Source: Pyropia yezoensis
Taxonomy: Eukaryota > Rhodophyta > Bangiophyceae > Bangiales > Bangiaceae
Direction of reading: 5' to 3'
Length of the DNA: 64,000 bases
Assembly: GCA_009829735.1 (NCBI GenBank)
Contig: CM020618.1
Coordinates: forward strand, 9,019,119 to 9,083,118
Within the stretch, counting starts at the first letter, position 1. Every line of letters starts with the position of its first letter. This document shows positions 30,703 to 41,600 of this stretch, piece after piece. The notes below the pieces were generated by a model. It did not search any database. It had not been told where the DNA came from and saw only the letters and a program-made list of their open reading frames with translations. Made by a program: the position numbers and the translations under genes.

Positions 30703-31186
30703 CGGGTCGCAGCCGACGAGCAAGGTGACAATGGGCGCGGCGGGCGGGGTGGCGGTCGGCGGCCAAGCGGGCGGCGTACCGGTGGGCGGCGTACAGGCTT
30801 CTGCGGTGTTGCGGCCCGACGGGACGGGGGCGACTGAGCCTGCGTACGAGGGCAACTTGGTGGGAGGTACCTGGTCGGAGACACTGTCTGTGTCGGCGCC
30901 GACTGGCACGACACCGGCCGGGTGGACGGTGGTGGGTGGCGCACTGTCGGGGGCAACGCAGACAGAGTGGACGTCGGCCGGATGGACAGCGGCGGGTGGC
31001 GCGCCGTCTGGGGCGGCGCCGGTCAACTCCACGTCGACCGAGTGGACGGTGGTAGGCGCTGCGCCGACGGAGGTTGCTGTGATGGGCGCGGCGGATCCGG
31101 TTGCAGCGACGGCAGCGACGGTGGTGGAATCTGTGGGCGTGACGTTGCAGCGACGGCAGCGCCGGTGGTGGAATCTGTGGGCGTGA
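30692..31186 (+). CDS. First part of a Trp-anchored 20-residue repeat protein
   Basis: The frame from the ATG at 30692 encodes Thr/Gly/Ala sequence that becomes repetitive (GWTVVGGALSGATQTEWTSA and GWTAAGGAPSGAAPVNSTST). These are the same 20-residue repeats that fill 31751-33868 in the same phase. It ends at a TGA inside the 352-bp tandem duplication, which shifts phase by one. I infer one long repeat gene broken by the duplication. Confidence 0.4.
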   Translation: MEPDGSQPTSKVTMGAAGGVAVGGQAGGVPVGGVQASAVLRPDGTGATEPAYEGNLVGGTWSETLSVSAPTGTTPAGWTVVGGALSGATQTEWTSAGWTAAGGAPSGAAPVNSTSTEWTVVGAAPTEVAVMGAADPVAATAATVVESVGVTLQRRQRRWWNLWA

Positions 31187-31824
31187 CGTTGCAGTTGGAC
31201 GCGGCCGAGTGGCCCGCCCTGCAGCCGGCTGGGCAGCAGCAGCAGCCCACCCCGCAGCAGCGGACTGGCTCGGTTCCGGTGACCCCCGCAGGGTCGGTAT
31301 TCACCAGATTGCAGCGCACAGCATCGCGGCATGCAGGGTCCGTGCCGACTGGTGCCGTGGCCGTCGGTGCGGCGGGCTGGGTGGCTACCGAGGAGCGGAT
31401 GAGTGGCGATCTCGCCGGGGGTACGCAGTCTGCTGGGGTGGTGCTGTCCGACGGGACGAGGGCGAACGAGGCGTGGTGGAATCTGTGGGCGTGACGTTGC
31501 AGCGACGGCAGCGCCGGTGGTGGAATCTGTGGGCGTGACGTTGCAGTTGGACGCGGCCGAGTGGCCCGCCCTGCAGCCGGCTGGGCAGCAGCAGCAGCCC
31601 ACCCCGCAGCAGCCGACTGGCTCGGTTCCGGTGACCCCCGCAGGGTCGGTATTCACCAGATTGCAGCGCACAGCATCGCGGCATGCAGGGTCCGTGCCGA
31701 CTGGTGTCGTGGCCGTCGGTGCGGCGGGCTGGGTGGCTACCGAGGAGCGGATGAGTGGCGATCTCGCCGGGGGTACGCAGTCTGCTGGGGTGGTGCTGTC
31801 CGACGGGACGAGGGCGAACGAGGC
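31121..31824. repeat. Direct tandem duplication, 352-bp period
   Basis: 31121-31472 is repeated at 31473-31824. The anchor GTGGTGGAATCTGTGGGCGT begins at 31121, 31165, 31473 and 31517, so each copy also contains an internal 44-base duplication. The copies are nearly identical, with single differences such as CGG/CCG near 31261/31613 and CC/TC near 31358/31710. Since 352 is not a multiple of three, the duplication moves the downstream repeat frame relative to the upstream part. Confidence 0.9.
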
Positions 31825-33868
31825 GTCGCTTGCTGGCGATTCGTTGGAGGCCACCTGGTCGGAGGGGCTGTCTGGGTCGGTGCGGACGGAGTGGACGTCT
31901 TCCACCTTCACAGGGGGTGGTGACCTGCCGTCCGGGGTCACGCAGGCCGAATGGTCGTCGGCTGGGTGGACAGTGGCGGGTGGCGCGCCGTCTGTGTCTG
32001 CGTCGTCCGCACCCGCGCCGCTTACGCAAACGGTGGGCAGCGGCAAGCCTGCGGTTGCGGCGCCGACGGGCGCGACGCCGGCCGGGTGGACCGTGTCTGG
32101 CGTCGCGCCGTCTGGGGCGATGCGGACCGACTGGACGACGGCCGGGTGGTCAGTGGTTGGCAACACGGAGTCGGGTGCGTCGCCGTCCGACTCTTCGCCG
32201 CCTGGGTGGGGGCTCGACAGCAGGGCTCCGGCTGGGTTGGATTCGGCCTCAGCGGCGCCGGCCAGCCGAATGGCAGTTCGCGGTTCGCCGGCTGAGTCTG
32301 TGTCGCCCGAATCGACGCCGGCTCAAAGGACGCAGGCGAGCGGCGCCTCATGGGGCCCGCCGCCTTATGCTGCTCCCTTGCCACCACAATGGGTGCAGTT
32401 GGGCGGCGCCCCGTCGGGGGTAGCGCCCCCTGCCGCGGTCCCTCAAGGATGGTCGGTTGTCGGCGGCGCTCCGCCGGGGGCTGGGCCCACCGATGCATCA
32501 TTGGCAAGGTGGACTCAAGCGGGTTCAGCGTCCTCGGGGGTGGTGCCAACCTCTCCTGCTTCAGCGGGCTGGTCGTCCATGGGCGGCGCGCCGCCTTGGT
32601 CGCCGTCGGCTCAAGAACGGCGGACAGTGGTCGGGGGCGTGCCAACGGCGGCGGCACCGTCCGACTCCGCTTCGACCGGGTGGCTCGGCAGCGGCGCACC
32701 AGCTTGGTCGGCGCCCACCGCTGCGGCGCCGACCAGGTCAAGGCTGGAGGGCGGCACTGCGTCGGGCGCGTCGCCCATCGGTGCCACACCGCTGGGGTGG
32801 ACGGTCGCGGGCGGCGCATCACCACGAGCGGCACCGAGCGCTCCGACGCTGGCTCACTGGACCGAGGTGGGCGTTGCGTCGTCGGAGGCGAGGCCTGCCG
32901 ACGCGGCGCCGGCGAGGTGGATGATGGTGGGCGGCGCAACGTCTGGGGCTGCACAGGCCGTCTCTTCGCAAGCTCAGTGGATGCAGGTCGGGGGCGCGTT
33001 GTCTGGGCCAGCGCGGACCGCCCCGACACAGACTCAATGGATGCAGGTGGGGGGTACGCCGTCGGTGGCAGCATCGGCGGAGTCGACACGGGCTCAGTGG
33101 ATGCAAGTAGACGTTGCCTCGTCGGGGGCGGCGCCCACGGATACACCGCCGGCGAGGTGGATAATGGTAGGCAGCCCATCGTCAGGGGCCGTGCCTGCCA
33201 CCCCGAAGCCGGGACAGTGGGTGCAGGTGGGGGGTGCCCCGTCCGTAGTGGCATCGGCGGAGTCGACGCGGGCTCAGTGGATGCAGGTGGGCGGTGCATC
33301 GTCGGGGGTGGCGCCCACGGACACGACGCCGGCAAGGTGGATGCTGGTGGGCGGCACGGTGTCAGGGGCGGCACCGACCAACTCGTCACCGGCAAGGTGG
33401 ATGCTGGTTGGTGGTACGGCGACGGATGCGCCGTCGACCGACGCACCGCCGGCTGGGTGGGCGGCAGCAGGCGGCCCGCCGTCCGCGTCGATACCGACCT
33501 CTCTAACGCCAGCTCAGTGGGTGCAGGTAGGTGGCCCGCCCTCGAGGGCTGCGCCTGCTGGCGCGGCACCGGCCAGATGGATGCTTGTGGGCGGCGCGCC
33601 GTCAAGAGCGCCGCCCGCTGACGCGACGCCGGCACGGTGGGTGCTCGTGGGCGGCACGCCGCCGGGTGCGACCCCGACCGCCTCGGCGCCGGCTGGGTGG
33701 ACAGTGGTTGGCGGCACGCCGGCTGGGTCGGCACCGACCGGCTGGACTTCAGCCGGTTGGGCGGTTGCAGGTGGCGCACCGCCAGGGTCAGCGCCTCCTG
33801 CCTGGACGTCGGCTGGCTGGACGGGTGATGGCGGCGTGCCGCCGGGGGCCGCGCCTGGGCAGCCGTAA
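31403..33868 (+). CDS. Trp-anchored 20-residue repeat protein (novel repeat)
   Basis: Open frame of 821 codons; first ATG at 31751 (705 residues). From about 31830 to the end it is built of about 30 units of 20 residues. The consensus is W-M/T-x-V-G-G-x-x-S-G-A-A-P-T-x-x-x-P-A-R/Q, for example WMLVGGTVSGAAPTNSSPAR and WMQVGGALSGPARTAPTQTQ. Trp is nearly invariant and spacing strict in the C-terminal half; N-terminal units are degenerate. There is no signal peptide or membrane segment at the visible start. I know no family with this repeat. The regular Trp, Gly-Gly and Pro pattern suggests a repeated beta-strand/turn or a surface or matrix protein (inference). Confidence 0.5.
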   Translation: MAISPGVRSLLGWCCPTGRGRTRRGGICGRDVAATAAPVVESVGVTLQLDAAEWPALQPAGQQQQPTPQQPTGSVPVTPAGSVFTRLQRTASRHAGSVPTGVVAVGAAGWVATEERMSGDLAGGTQSAGVVLSDGTRANEASLAGDSLEATWSEGLSGSVRTEWTSSTFTGGGDLPSGVTQAEWSSAGWTVAGGAPSVSASSAPAPLTQTVGSGKPAVAAPTGATPAGWTVSGVAPSGAMRTDWTTAGWSVVGNTESGASPSDSSPPGWGLDSRAPAGLDSASAAPASRMAVRGSPAESVSPESTPAQRTQASGASWGPPPYAAPLPPQWVQLGGAPSGVAPPAAVPQGWSVVGGAPPGAGPTDASLARWTQAGSASSGVVPTSPASAGWSSMGGAPPWSPSAQERRTVVGGVPTAAAPSDSASTGWLGSGAPAWSAPTAAAPTRSRLEGGTASGASPIGATPLGWTVAGGASPRAAPSAPTLAHWTEVGVASSEARPADAAPARWMMVGGATSGAAQAVSSQAQWMQVGGALSGPARTAPTQTQWMQVGGTPSVAASAESTRAQWMQVDVASSGAAPTDTPPARWIMVGSPSSGAVPATPKPGQWVQVGGAPSVVASAESTRAQWMQVGGASSGVAPTDTTPARWMLVGGTVSGAAPTNSSPARWMLVGGTATDAPSTDAPPAGWAAAGGPPSASIPTSLTPAQWVQVGGPPSRAAPAGAAPARWMLVGGAPSRAPPADATPARWVLVGGTPPGATPTASAPAGWTVVGGTPAGSAPTGWTSAGWAVAGGAPPGSAPPAWTSAGWTGDGGVPPGAAPGQP

Positions 33869-35706
33869 GTTGCCTGATCCTGGCTGGGCGGACGGGCGGC
33901 GGCCAGCTGGGCGGCACGGAGCTGGGTGGCGTGCAAGACGGCAGAGTCGTACCTCCGGACATTGACGTCTTGCCCGGCAACTCCAGCCTGTGCGCATGGG
34001 CAGGATGAGTGCAGTTGACTGGTGTTTTTTTTTGCCCGTGTTTTTTTTTTCCTGGTATTCTATTTTTTTATGTATGGAGCTACTCGCCGTCGCGAGTGGG
34101 ATAGAGCTCCTCGCCGCCGCGAGTGGGAGGGATGAGTTCAGTTCTTGCCCGACTGTGAGCTTGCTCTCTACTTGCATCGTGCCCTCCGGGCCCGGCCCCC
34201 ATCGGCACGGGGGTTCCGCCGCCGCCGAAGCCGCCCCTGGGACTCTTGCCTGGGCAACCGCTTCCGCAGACGACTACAGGAAAAGTGGGTGGTACAAGCC
34301 GCATATTGAGCATCTCCTCCCGATGAACAACAACTTCCATATCTCGTACGTATGCTTCGTCAACGGCCGTGTCCGTTCCCCGAGCCGCCGCCACAATGAA
34401 CAAGTGTTGGCGCCAACACACAGACGGATGATGCCTACCGACAGGTCGGCCAGCACCAGAGGCGAGCAATGAGGTGACGCGATCCCAAGTCGGGCGGAGC
34501 GATGCCCGCCGCCGGAGAAGGTGTCCATGGGAGACGCTGCACAGGCGTGAACAGTCGCGCAGGACATCCAGGAGAACGCAGTGGTGAGACAGGTGACCCC
34601 GCCACGGCCGCTCCTGTCTCCGCAGGCACCACTGCCGCTTCCACAGCCGCCCGCTAACGCAGCCGCACCAGTGACGTTGCAGCGTCGACGGTGGGTGTCA
34701 TCCCCCCGTCGTTCCACAGTCCGCCATCGGCAGAGCCAGTACGCCACCACGGTCTACACCTGGGACCACCGGAAAGAGGTGCGCAGCGTCGCTGCCCTCA
34801 GCGGAGTCGCCGGCGCGCGCAGCGGGGGACGGGGGCGGCGGTCTTAGCGCTACCGCAGCTGGAGCATTGGCCAAGCTCGTCGTGCTCGCTGCATCCGCCG
34901 ACGCCACCGCCAGGGTCAACATGGGGAGGTCTGGTCGAAAAGGCGAGCGACGCGCCGCCACTGCTGGCGGCCTGGGGCAGTGGTGACGACATCGGCGGTA
35001 GCGCACTCGTTCGCTCGATGACGCGCCAGGTGCTGGCGCAATGCCGACGATCCCCGGGGCCGCGTCGTCACAAACGGGCACCACGCCACGCACCGCCGGC
35101 GCCACGGCCAGTGCACCGTCACGCCGGTGGAGGGCCGCAGAAGCCACCGCCACAACCACTGTGGTACGCGTCCGCCCGCGCCTGCTGCTGGCCCGCCGAA
35201 AGTCACGGCCGGCACAGAGGCATTGGCGGCGAATCCCGCCACGGCCGTGACGGCGCAAACGGCCCTTGTCAGCCCCTTTGCCGGCGCCACCGGCCGACAA
35301 CCTCGCTGGCGCCAACGGACCGCCGCGGTAGAGGCCTCGCCAGCAAGGCGTGTAGCTGCGTTGTTGGCGGCAGCGGCAACGGCACCGTTGAAGGAAAGCG
35401 CGTCGGCGGCGCCTTGGTGGGTAGTGGCGCCGATCGGAGGGCGTCCGCGGCGCCCAGGTGTGCTCGGCGGAAGTGGAAGAGTAACGCGCGCGTCAGAGGA
35501 CGGCAATGCTAAACAAGACGGCCGTAGCCGCTGCGGTTGCAACAGCAACAGTAGGGAGAGCACAACCCCCCGACGGCGACAGGACGAGGTATGCTGGGGG
35601 GGGTGGTGGCGGTGGAGGCGGTGCCGACGGAGACGGCGGAGGCGGGAAGATTGTCTGACTCCGCACCGCCGGCCACCACCGCCGCCGCCGAAGACCCCCT
35701 CTCACC
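33869..35706. other. Gene-poor stretch; T-rich runs and a small direct repeat
   Basis: 34023-34070 has three T runs in otherwise GC-rich DNA, possibly the 3' end region of the repeat gene. 34076-34128 is a 27-base direct repeat (GAGCTACTCGCCGTCGCGAG followed by GAGCTCCTCGCCGCCGCGAG). 34200-35700 holds only short overlapping frames. The 5' exon of the gene at 35707 may lie here, but I cannot place it. Confidence 0.4.
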
Positions 35707-37584
35707 GTGGAGTGGATAGTACCCCCCCCCCCTGCCTTGAACCCGCTCGGGCGCGCCACGGCCGGCGACGTCTTCGCCGCGGGGCGCCATCAAGCAGCTT
35801 GGCCAGCGCGGCCGCCTGCTTGGCGTCCCCAAGCAGGTGGAGGCCGTCGTGGCAGCGACTGCACGCGGCAGCAGAGTCCTTCTGTGACTGGTGGCGACGG
35901 CGGCGACGGCGGCGACGGCGGCGGTGGCGGCGGTGGCGGCCCTGGTGGTGCTTATGTGCATGGCGGTGGTGGCCCCCCCCCGCCACACCCCCCCGCGTCT
36001 GCCCAACTGCAACAGTTTCTTGCTGCCATTGCTGAACCGACCGGGCGTGGGAGCGTCACGCTGGCGGCCGCGGCACTTGCCCGACGCCCCGAACTCGCCC
36101 TTCTTCACCGCTCGTCGCTGGCCGCCGCGTGGCTGGCGCCCATCTCCCCGCTGACGGCCGCCCCTGCGGTCGCGCGCGCTGGCTCTGCGTCTACACCTGC
36201 CGACGCTGGTGCGCCCTGCGCGGCAGCCGCGGTGCCCGTGACGGCGGCGATGCTCGCGGCGGCCGTCATCCACACCCGCCGCATGTACTTTGCGTGTGTG
36301 CTGTCGCCGGGCGGCGCGCACCCACCGGACGGGGACGTTGAACCTCCGCTGCCGCCCCCGCCGCCATTGCCAGTGCCGACGCCGCCGGCCCCGCTGGCAT
36401 CGGCGGCCGAGCCGAGGCTGTCAGGCATCCCCCCCCCCCCCTGCCCACCAAGGTCATCCCCCCCTCGGCCCGCCGCCGCCCCCCCCACCAAGAGTGACGC
36501 GGCGGCCGCCGGGTACGGGCCCCAGATTGTCAATATGACGGAAATGCTCATCCCCGTCGCTGCCGACGCTGCCGCGGGGGTGATGTGCTGCTTGGCCATG
36601 CGCGACCCGGCGTCGCACGCCAGCCGGGGCCACACGCCAGGCACGTTTTCGCCAACGCTGTTGCGAGTGGTGGTCGACACGGCCACTCGCGAGACGCTAT
36701 GGGTGGGCCCATCTTCTGACGGCGGGAAGGTGGTGGTCGAGTGGATGGCCGACGCGGGCGGTGGCGGCGGTGGTGGTGGTGGCGGTGGCTGTGGGGGCAA
36801 CAACCCCAGCGGACGGGACGTGACGGTCTCGGAGTTTTGGGTGGTCCGCGCGCGGGTGCCTGGCAGGGACGTGACGGTGTTTGAGCCCGCCACCGCGTAT
36901 GGGGGGTACGTGCGGGAGGCGCCCAACTTGGGCGGCGGCGGCAGCGGTGGTGGAGGCGACGACAGTGGCCGTGGCGGCACCGTGTCTGTGCGCGCACGGA
37001 CGCCGTCACCGCCGTCGCTGGCGGCGCTCGTCGCCCACCGCGGGGGAGTCTTTGGCGCGAGCACCGCCGTGCCAACGGGGGAGCTGGTGGTGGGGGCGGG
37101 TGCACGCGAGGCGGAAGGTCGGTGGCCTGCGCCGCCAATTCCTCCCACGCCCATTGTGTCTATGATGGTGGTTGCCGGCTGGGGCACTCCCGCCGACGGC
37201 CGCCGGCTCGGCGCGGCCGTGGCTGTGACGGCCGCCACCGCCCTAGTGACAGGCGTCGGCACGGGCGGTCCGCTGGCGCGGCGCCCGATGGCGCTGCTGC
37301 CGCCGCCATCCGTTGGCGTCGACGGCGACGACGCAGCCGCCGCCGCTGCCGCCTGGCAGGGCCGACACGCGCGGCGGCGGCGGCGGCGGGTGGACCTATC
37401 GGCCGTTGCCGATGATGCCGCGCGGGAGCGTATCCTCCGCAACCGCGAGGCGGCGGCACGCGCCAATGAGCGGCGGGCGCGCGCCAAGCGCGCGCTCAAG
37501 CCGCGGGGGGGGGGCGGGAGGGGCGGGGGCGGTGCTCGCGCGCCGGGACTGGCGGGGCGGCCGGCGGCTGCAGTGGGCCCGTAG
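35707..37584 (+). CDS. bZIP-like basic-motif protein without a leucine zipper (copy 2)
   Basis: Open frame of 625 codons starting with GTG; the true 5' end is unclear and an upstream exon is possible. After Gly/Pro-rich sequence, residues about 95-190 and 275-430 look folded (LQQFLAAIAEP, VNMTEMLIPVAADAAAGVMC, TFSPTLLRVVVDTATRETLW, VSEFWVVRARVPGRDVTVFE). Near the C-terminus is a basic helix, RERILRNREAAARANERRAR, with the bZIP Asn at 579, Ala582-Ala583 and Asn587 where bZIPs have invariant Arg. No leucine heptads follow; the tail is Gly/Arg-rich. The same oddity occurs in the protein at 28410. It could be an atypical transcription factor that dimerises by other means. Confidence 0.5.
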   Translation: MEWIVPPPPALNPLGRATAGDVFAAGRHQAAWPARPPAWRPQAGGGRRGSDCTRQQSPSVTGGDGGDGGDGGGGGGGGPGGAYVHGGGGPPPPHPPASAQLQQFLAAIAEPTGRGSVTLAAAALARRPELALLHRSSLAAAWLAPISPLTAAPAVARAGSASTPADAGAPCAAAAVPVTAAMLAAAVIHTRRMYFACVLSPGGAHPPDGDVEPPLPPPPPLPVPTPPAPLASAAEPRLSGIPPPPCPPRSSPPRPAAAPPTKSDAAAAGYGPQIVNMTEMLIPVAADAAAGVMCCLAMRDPASHASRGHTPGTFSPTLLRVVVDTATRETLWVGPSSDGGKVVVEWMADAGGGGGGGGGGGCGGNNPSGRDVTVSEFWVVRARVPGRDVTVFEPATAYGGYVREAPNLGGGGSGGGGDDSGRGGTVSVRARTPSPPSLAALVAHRGGVFGASTAVPTGELVVGAGAREAEGRWPAPPIPPTPIVSMMVVAGWGTPADGRRLGAAVAVTAATALVTGVGTGGPLARRPMALLPPPSVGVDGDDAAAAAAAWQGRHARRRRRRVDLSAVADDAARERILRNREAAARANERRARAKRALKPRGGGGRGGGGARAPGLAGRPAAAVGP

Positions 37585-38640
37585 AGTGGGGGGGTGGCCG
37601 GCATGGACATCCCCTCGTTCGCGGCCCCTAACGCGAGAGGGAGGCGCCCTCGACCTTGCCGACCTGCATGGCATTTGACCTGCGTGGCAGTTGTTGGCGC
37701 CCGTCCTACTCACCGTACCGCCATTGGCGCGCGGCGCACTGCGGGGTGTGGTCTTTGACGGCCATGACAGCAGCGGCAGCGCCACCCCCCCGTCACCCAT
37801 TTGGCACGCCGCGGTTGTATCGCTGGGCATCCATGGTGGCGAGTGGCTGCCACGCGCTGGGGCGTTGGCGAACCCTCGGCCCCCCTTCTCTGTACTGGGT
37901 GTGCACGCCAGTGCGCACCCCAGACTCCAGGGGGGGGTAGAGTGCCTTCATTGTCGGCACTATGCCGCCGTTGCCCCGTGTGGATGCCCGCCCCCGTCGG
38001 GGGCTCCTTGCTGACCGAGTGGCCCCAGCGCCGGTCGGACCGCCCGGAACGGGTGTTCTCGAACCTGCTACCCACCTGTTGTGTGCCGGAGGGGGCGGCA
38101 GCAGTGATGGAGTGGACGGCGGAGTGGGGCACGCGGGTGCGCGCCGCTCGTGCATCATGTATGGTTTGTCACGCACGAAACGGTTGCTCTGGGGTGCCTC
38201 GGGTGCGCGTGGATCGCTGCTCGCGGCTGCGGCGGCTTCCACAGCGTGGAGAAGGAAGGGAGCTGGCCCGCCGCGCGGACAGTGCTGGTGCCGCTGGTTG
38301 GTGCGTCTGCAGCGCGGTGGATTTGACATTTGACAAGGGGGCGCCCCCTAAGAATTAAAACTTTGGATCTTATGGGTATGCCGTTTCTGAAAAACTAGTT
38401 GTACTGTATTGTCGTTGGGGATCGACGGATATTCAAAGCGTTTTGGCCTGTGTTTTGAACTGTTTAGGCGTTCCCGTCCTCACTGGCGGCATCCCCTCTG
38501 CGCGCGGCGTCGCCGTCGCGCCCGCCGTCACGCCCCCCTCCCCCCTCTTGGCGGCCCCGCCTTGTCCCCGTCCCGGTGCCCCCTTGCCCTTCCGTCCCTG
38601 CCCCGCCTTCGCTCGGGTCTGGTGGCGCCGGCGGCGTGGC
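37585..38640. other. Intergenic, no supported gene
   Basis: Mixed GC sequence. A plus-strand frame at 37801-38358 is rich in Cys and Trp but has no known domain. 38330-38460 is less GC-rich and probably contains the SMPD4-like gene's upstream region. Confidence 0.4.
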
Positions 38641-41600
38641 GATGGCGGCCGCCCCGCCGCCCCGCTCTGCAGAGGCGGCGGCGGCGGCCGCCGCGGCCGC
38701 CGCCGCGGCCGCCCACTCACGGGCGCTGTGGCTGGCGCTCTCCCTCCCCCGCGGATCGGCGCCCGCCGAGGCCACCACCCACGGCCTGGCCGCCGCGCTC
38801 GCCGCCGCCGCGGCGGGCATTTCGCCGCCGCCGTCTTCCCCCGCTGCCGCGCCGCCGCCATCGTCGTCGTCATCGCCGTCGTTGCCGTCGGGTGCGCCCG
38901 CCCCCCCCCCCGGGGGCCGACGGCGGCAACCTCCCCGCCGCCGCCGCCGCCGCCACCTTCGCCGCTGGCCGCCGCCGCGCTGTCGGCGCTGCCCCGGCTG
39001 GTCGCCGCCGCCCTCGGCTTTGGCGCGGGGGCGGGGTGGGTAGAGGCGGCCGCCGCCGCCGCGTCGGCAGACCGCCGCGCGCTGGTGGCGCTGCTCGCGC
39101 CGGGGGGCCCCCTCCACCAGCTGTGTGTGGCGGCTGACGGGGGTGGGCGGGCGGGGGGGTGCGCCGACGGCCCGCCCCCCGTGGACCGGGGCTTCCGTGT
39201 CCACTTTCCGTTGAGTAACCTGCCGCCCGTGACGCGCGTAGACGTTGCCGCGCGCGTGCGGGCGGCGGTGGACGGCGCGGAGGGGGGGATGGGGGGTGTC
39301 GGCGCAGCCGCCGCAGCCGCCTACGGTGGGCCGGTTGGCCACGGCGGCGCCGTGGCGTCGGGGTCATCGCCAGTGCCGCCGCCGTCCATGCTCGGCGCGT
39401 TTGCCATGGGCCGGCTGGCGGCCCCCCCCGGGGTGGTCCCCCCCGAGCTGGCCGTCGGCGCCGAGGAGTACCTCCTCCTCTGCCTCGTTGCCAACGTTGT
39501 GTGGGTGGGGGTGGCGCCGCCGCCGCCCGGTGGTGGTGGCGTCGGCGTGCCGCCCTCCGTGTCTGCCCCGGGGGGGGGGGGGACGGGGGGGATGGGCGCG
39601 CCCGGCGGGCCCCCCGGGCGGGTGCTGACGCGGTCGGCCAACCTGCCCACCGTGCGGGCGCTGGTCAACCAGCTGCTCGGCCTGTGGGCGCTCCACTTTG
39701 CGGGCGCCCCCGCGGGGGGCGCCGCCGTCGCGGCCGTCACGGCGGGCGTGCCCCTGACGGCGGTGCTGCGGGGGGGGCCCGCGTCGCGGCGGCCGCGTCA
39801 CGGCGCCCTCTTCCTAGCCGCTGTGGTGGACTACTGGCTCCAGTTTTCGGGCGAGGCCGCGGCGGTGGCGCCCGCGTACGGCGGGGGGGTGCCCGCGACC
39901 GCGTTGGGGGGGGGGGGAGGGGGGCGACCGGGGGGGGGCTGCTGCCCAGCCTTGTCGGTGGCGGCGGCGGCGCGGCGGCCGCCGCGGCTGCCCTGGCGGC
40001 GACGGCGGTGAACGCCAGCGCCTCTGGCGGGGCGCCCGTAAGTGGCTTGGGGACGGCTGGTCTCTGGGGGTCTGCCATACCCCGGCTGGCCGGCGTCAAC
40101 GCCCTGTCCTCCCCCGTTCACGCCGACGGCAGCGGGGTGGTGCGGGAGGTGCCTGCCGACGTGTGGGGCGGCCGCCCCGCCAGCGGCCCGGGCTGGGCCC
40201 ACGCCGCCGGTGCGGCGGCGGGTGCGGCGGCGGTAGGCTGGGACGGCGGCGGCGGGGGTGGCGGTTGGGGCGGTGGCGGTGGTGGCGGCGGTGGCGGCTG
40301 GGGCGGCGGGGGCCCTGCGGGTGGCGGCGGGCCCGGTGGCCTCCCGCCAGGCCTGGCGGCGCTCCACCCTGACGTGTGGGACGTGGGGCCGCTCCCCCGC
40401 CCGCCCCCGTCGGCGTGGGTGTGAACTCCCTCTTGATGGTGCTGCTGGTGGTGCGGCTGCCACCACCGGCTGGCGACGGCCGGGAGCGGGAACGCGGACG
40501 GCGCTTTGTTGCGGCGGCAGCGGCAGGGACGGGGGGAGGCGGGGAGGTGCCACCTTCCACCCCGCCCCCGCGACCGGCGCGGTCGGGTGCAACCGCGACA
40601 GATGCTGCCGCGGCGGCGGACCCGTCGTCGCCACGACCATTTGTATGGGGCGCCCTCGGGGCGACAGCAGCGGTGCCCCCCGCCGCGCCGCCGCCGCCGC
40701 CGCCGTCGCCGTCCTCGTTGGCCCCCGTGGCGACCGCCGCGGGTGTGGCGCCGCCTTCGGGGGAGTCCCCGCCGCCCGGTAACCTGCTGACACCACGGTT
40801 CTTACATGCCACCCCGGGCGGGGGCGCGGCCGCCGCCAGGGGCTCTCCGTTTGGCACCCCGCGCCGCGGCGGGCGCCCGTCTGGTTCAGCAGGCGCTGTA
40901 GGGGCGGATGGTAGTGCGGCCGCCGCCGGCGTGGCGGGAGACGGGGGCTTTGCCGCGGCCGCCGCCGCCCTCGGCGGGGGTCTTGGTGGCGGACTGCTCA
41001 GCCCCGGCGGCGTCAGCGCGTTGGCGTCGGCGGCGGCCACCGCCGCCGCCGCCGACCTCTCTGGCCCGTTTGACGTGGAGCTGGCGCGGACGTCCCTGCT
41101 GCTGGGCGGTGGGCTGGTGCCCGCGGCGGTGCACCTGGCGCTGGCCGCCCACCGCCTCACCGATGACATCACGCCGGTGGTGGCGGCGCTGCGGGTGCTC
41201 GCCCTGTACGTTGCCCCGTGGGCGGGGGGGGTGGCCAGCGCCGCGGTCGCCGCGCTGCTGCCACGCGCACCCGCGACCGGTGGGGGCAGCGGCCGCGCCG
41301 CCGCGGCCGCCCCGCGACCGCACGGCGCCTTTTCTGGGGCGGCGGCGCTGGCGGCGCTCGCCCACCGGTCGCTGGTGGGCGGCGCGGCCGGGCGGGTGGC
41401 CGGCGGTGGTGCGGCGGCTGAGGCGGCCGCACCCGTGGCGGCGCTCAGCCTGGACGCGTGGCCCGCGGCGGGCTTGGCCTCCCGCGTCGCCGTCTACGCG
41501 CGTGTCGTGCCCGCGGCCGTGTCAGTTGCCGCCGACGCGGCGGTGGGGGGTTCAGTCCATGGAGGGGCAGCGCTGGCGCTCCTCTCCGCCGCTGCCGCCT

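Noticed and set aside
28197-30956. 919-codon minus-strand frame as a repeat-protein gene
   Set aside because: It arises because the 38-bp unit and the GC-rich flanks lack minus-strand stops. The flanking parts are antisense to better plus-strand frames.
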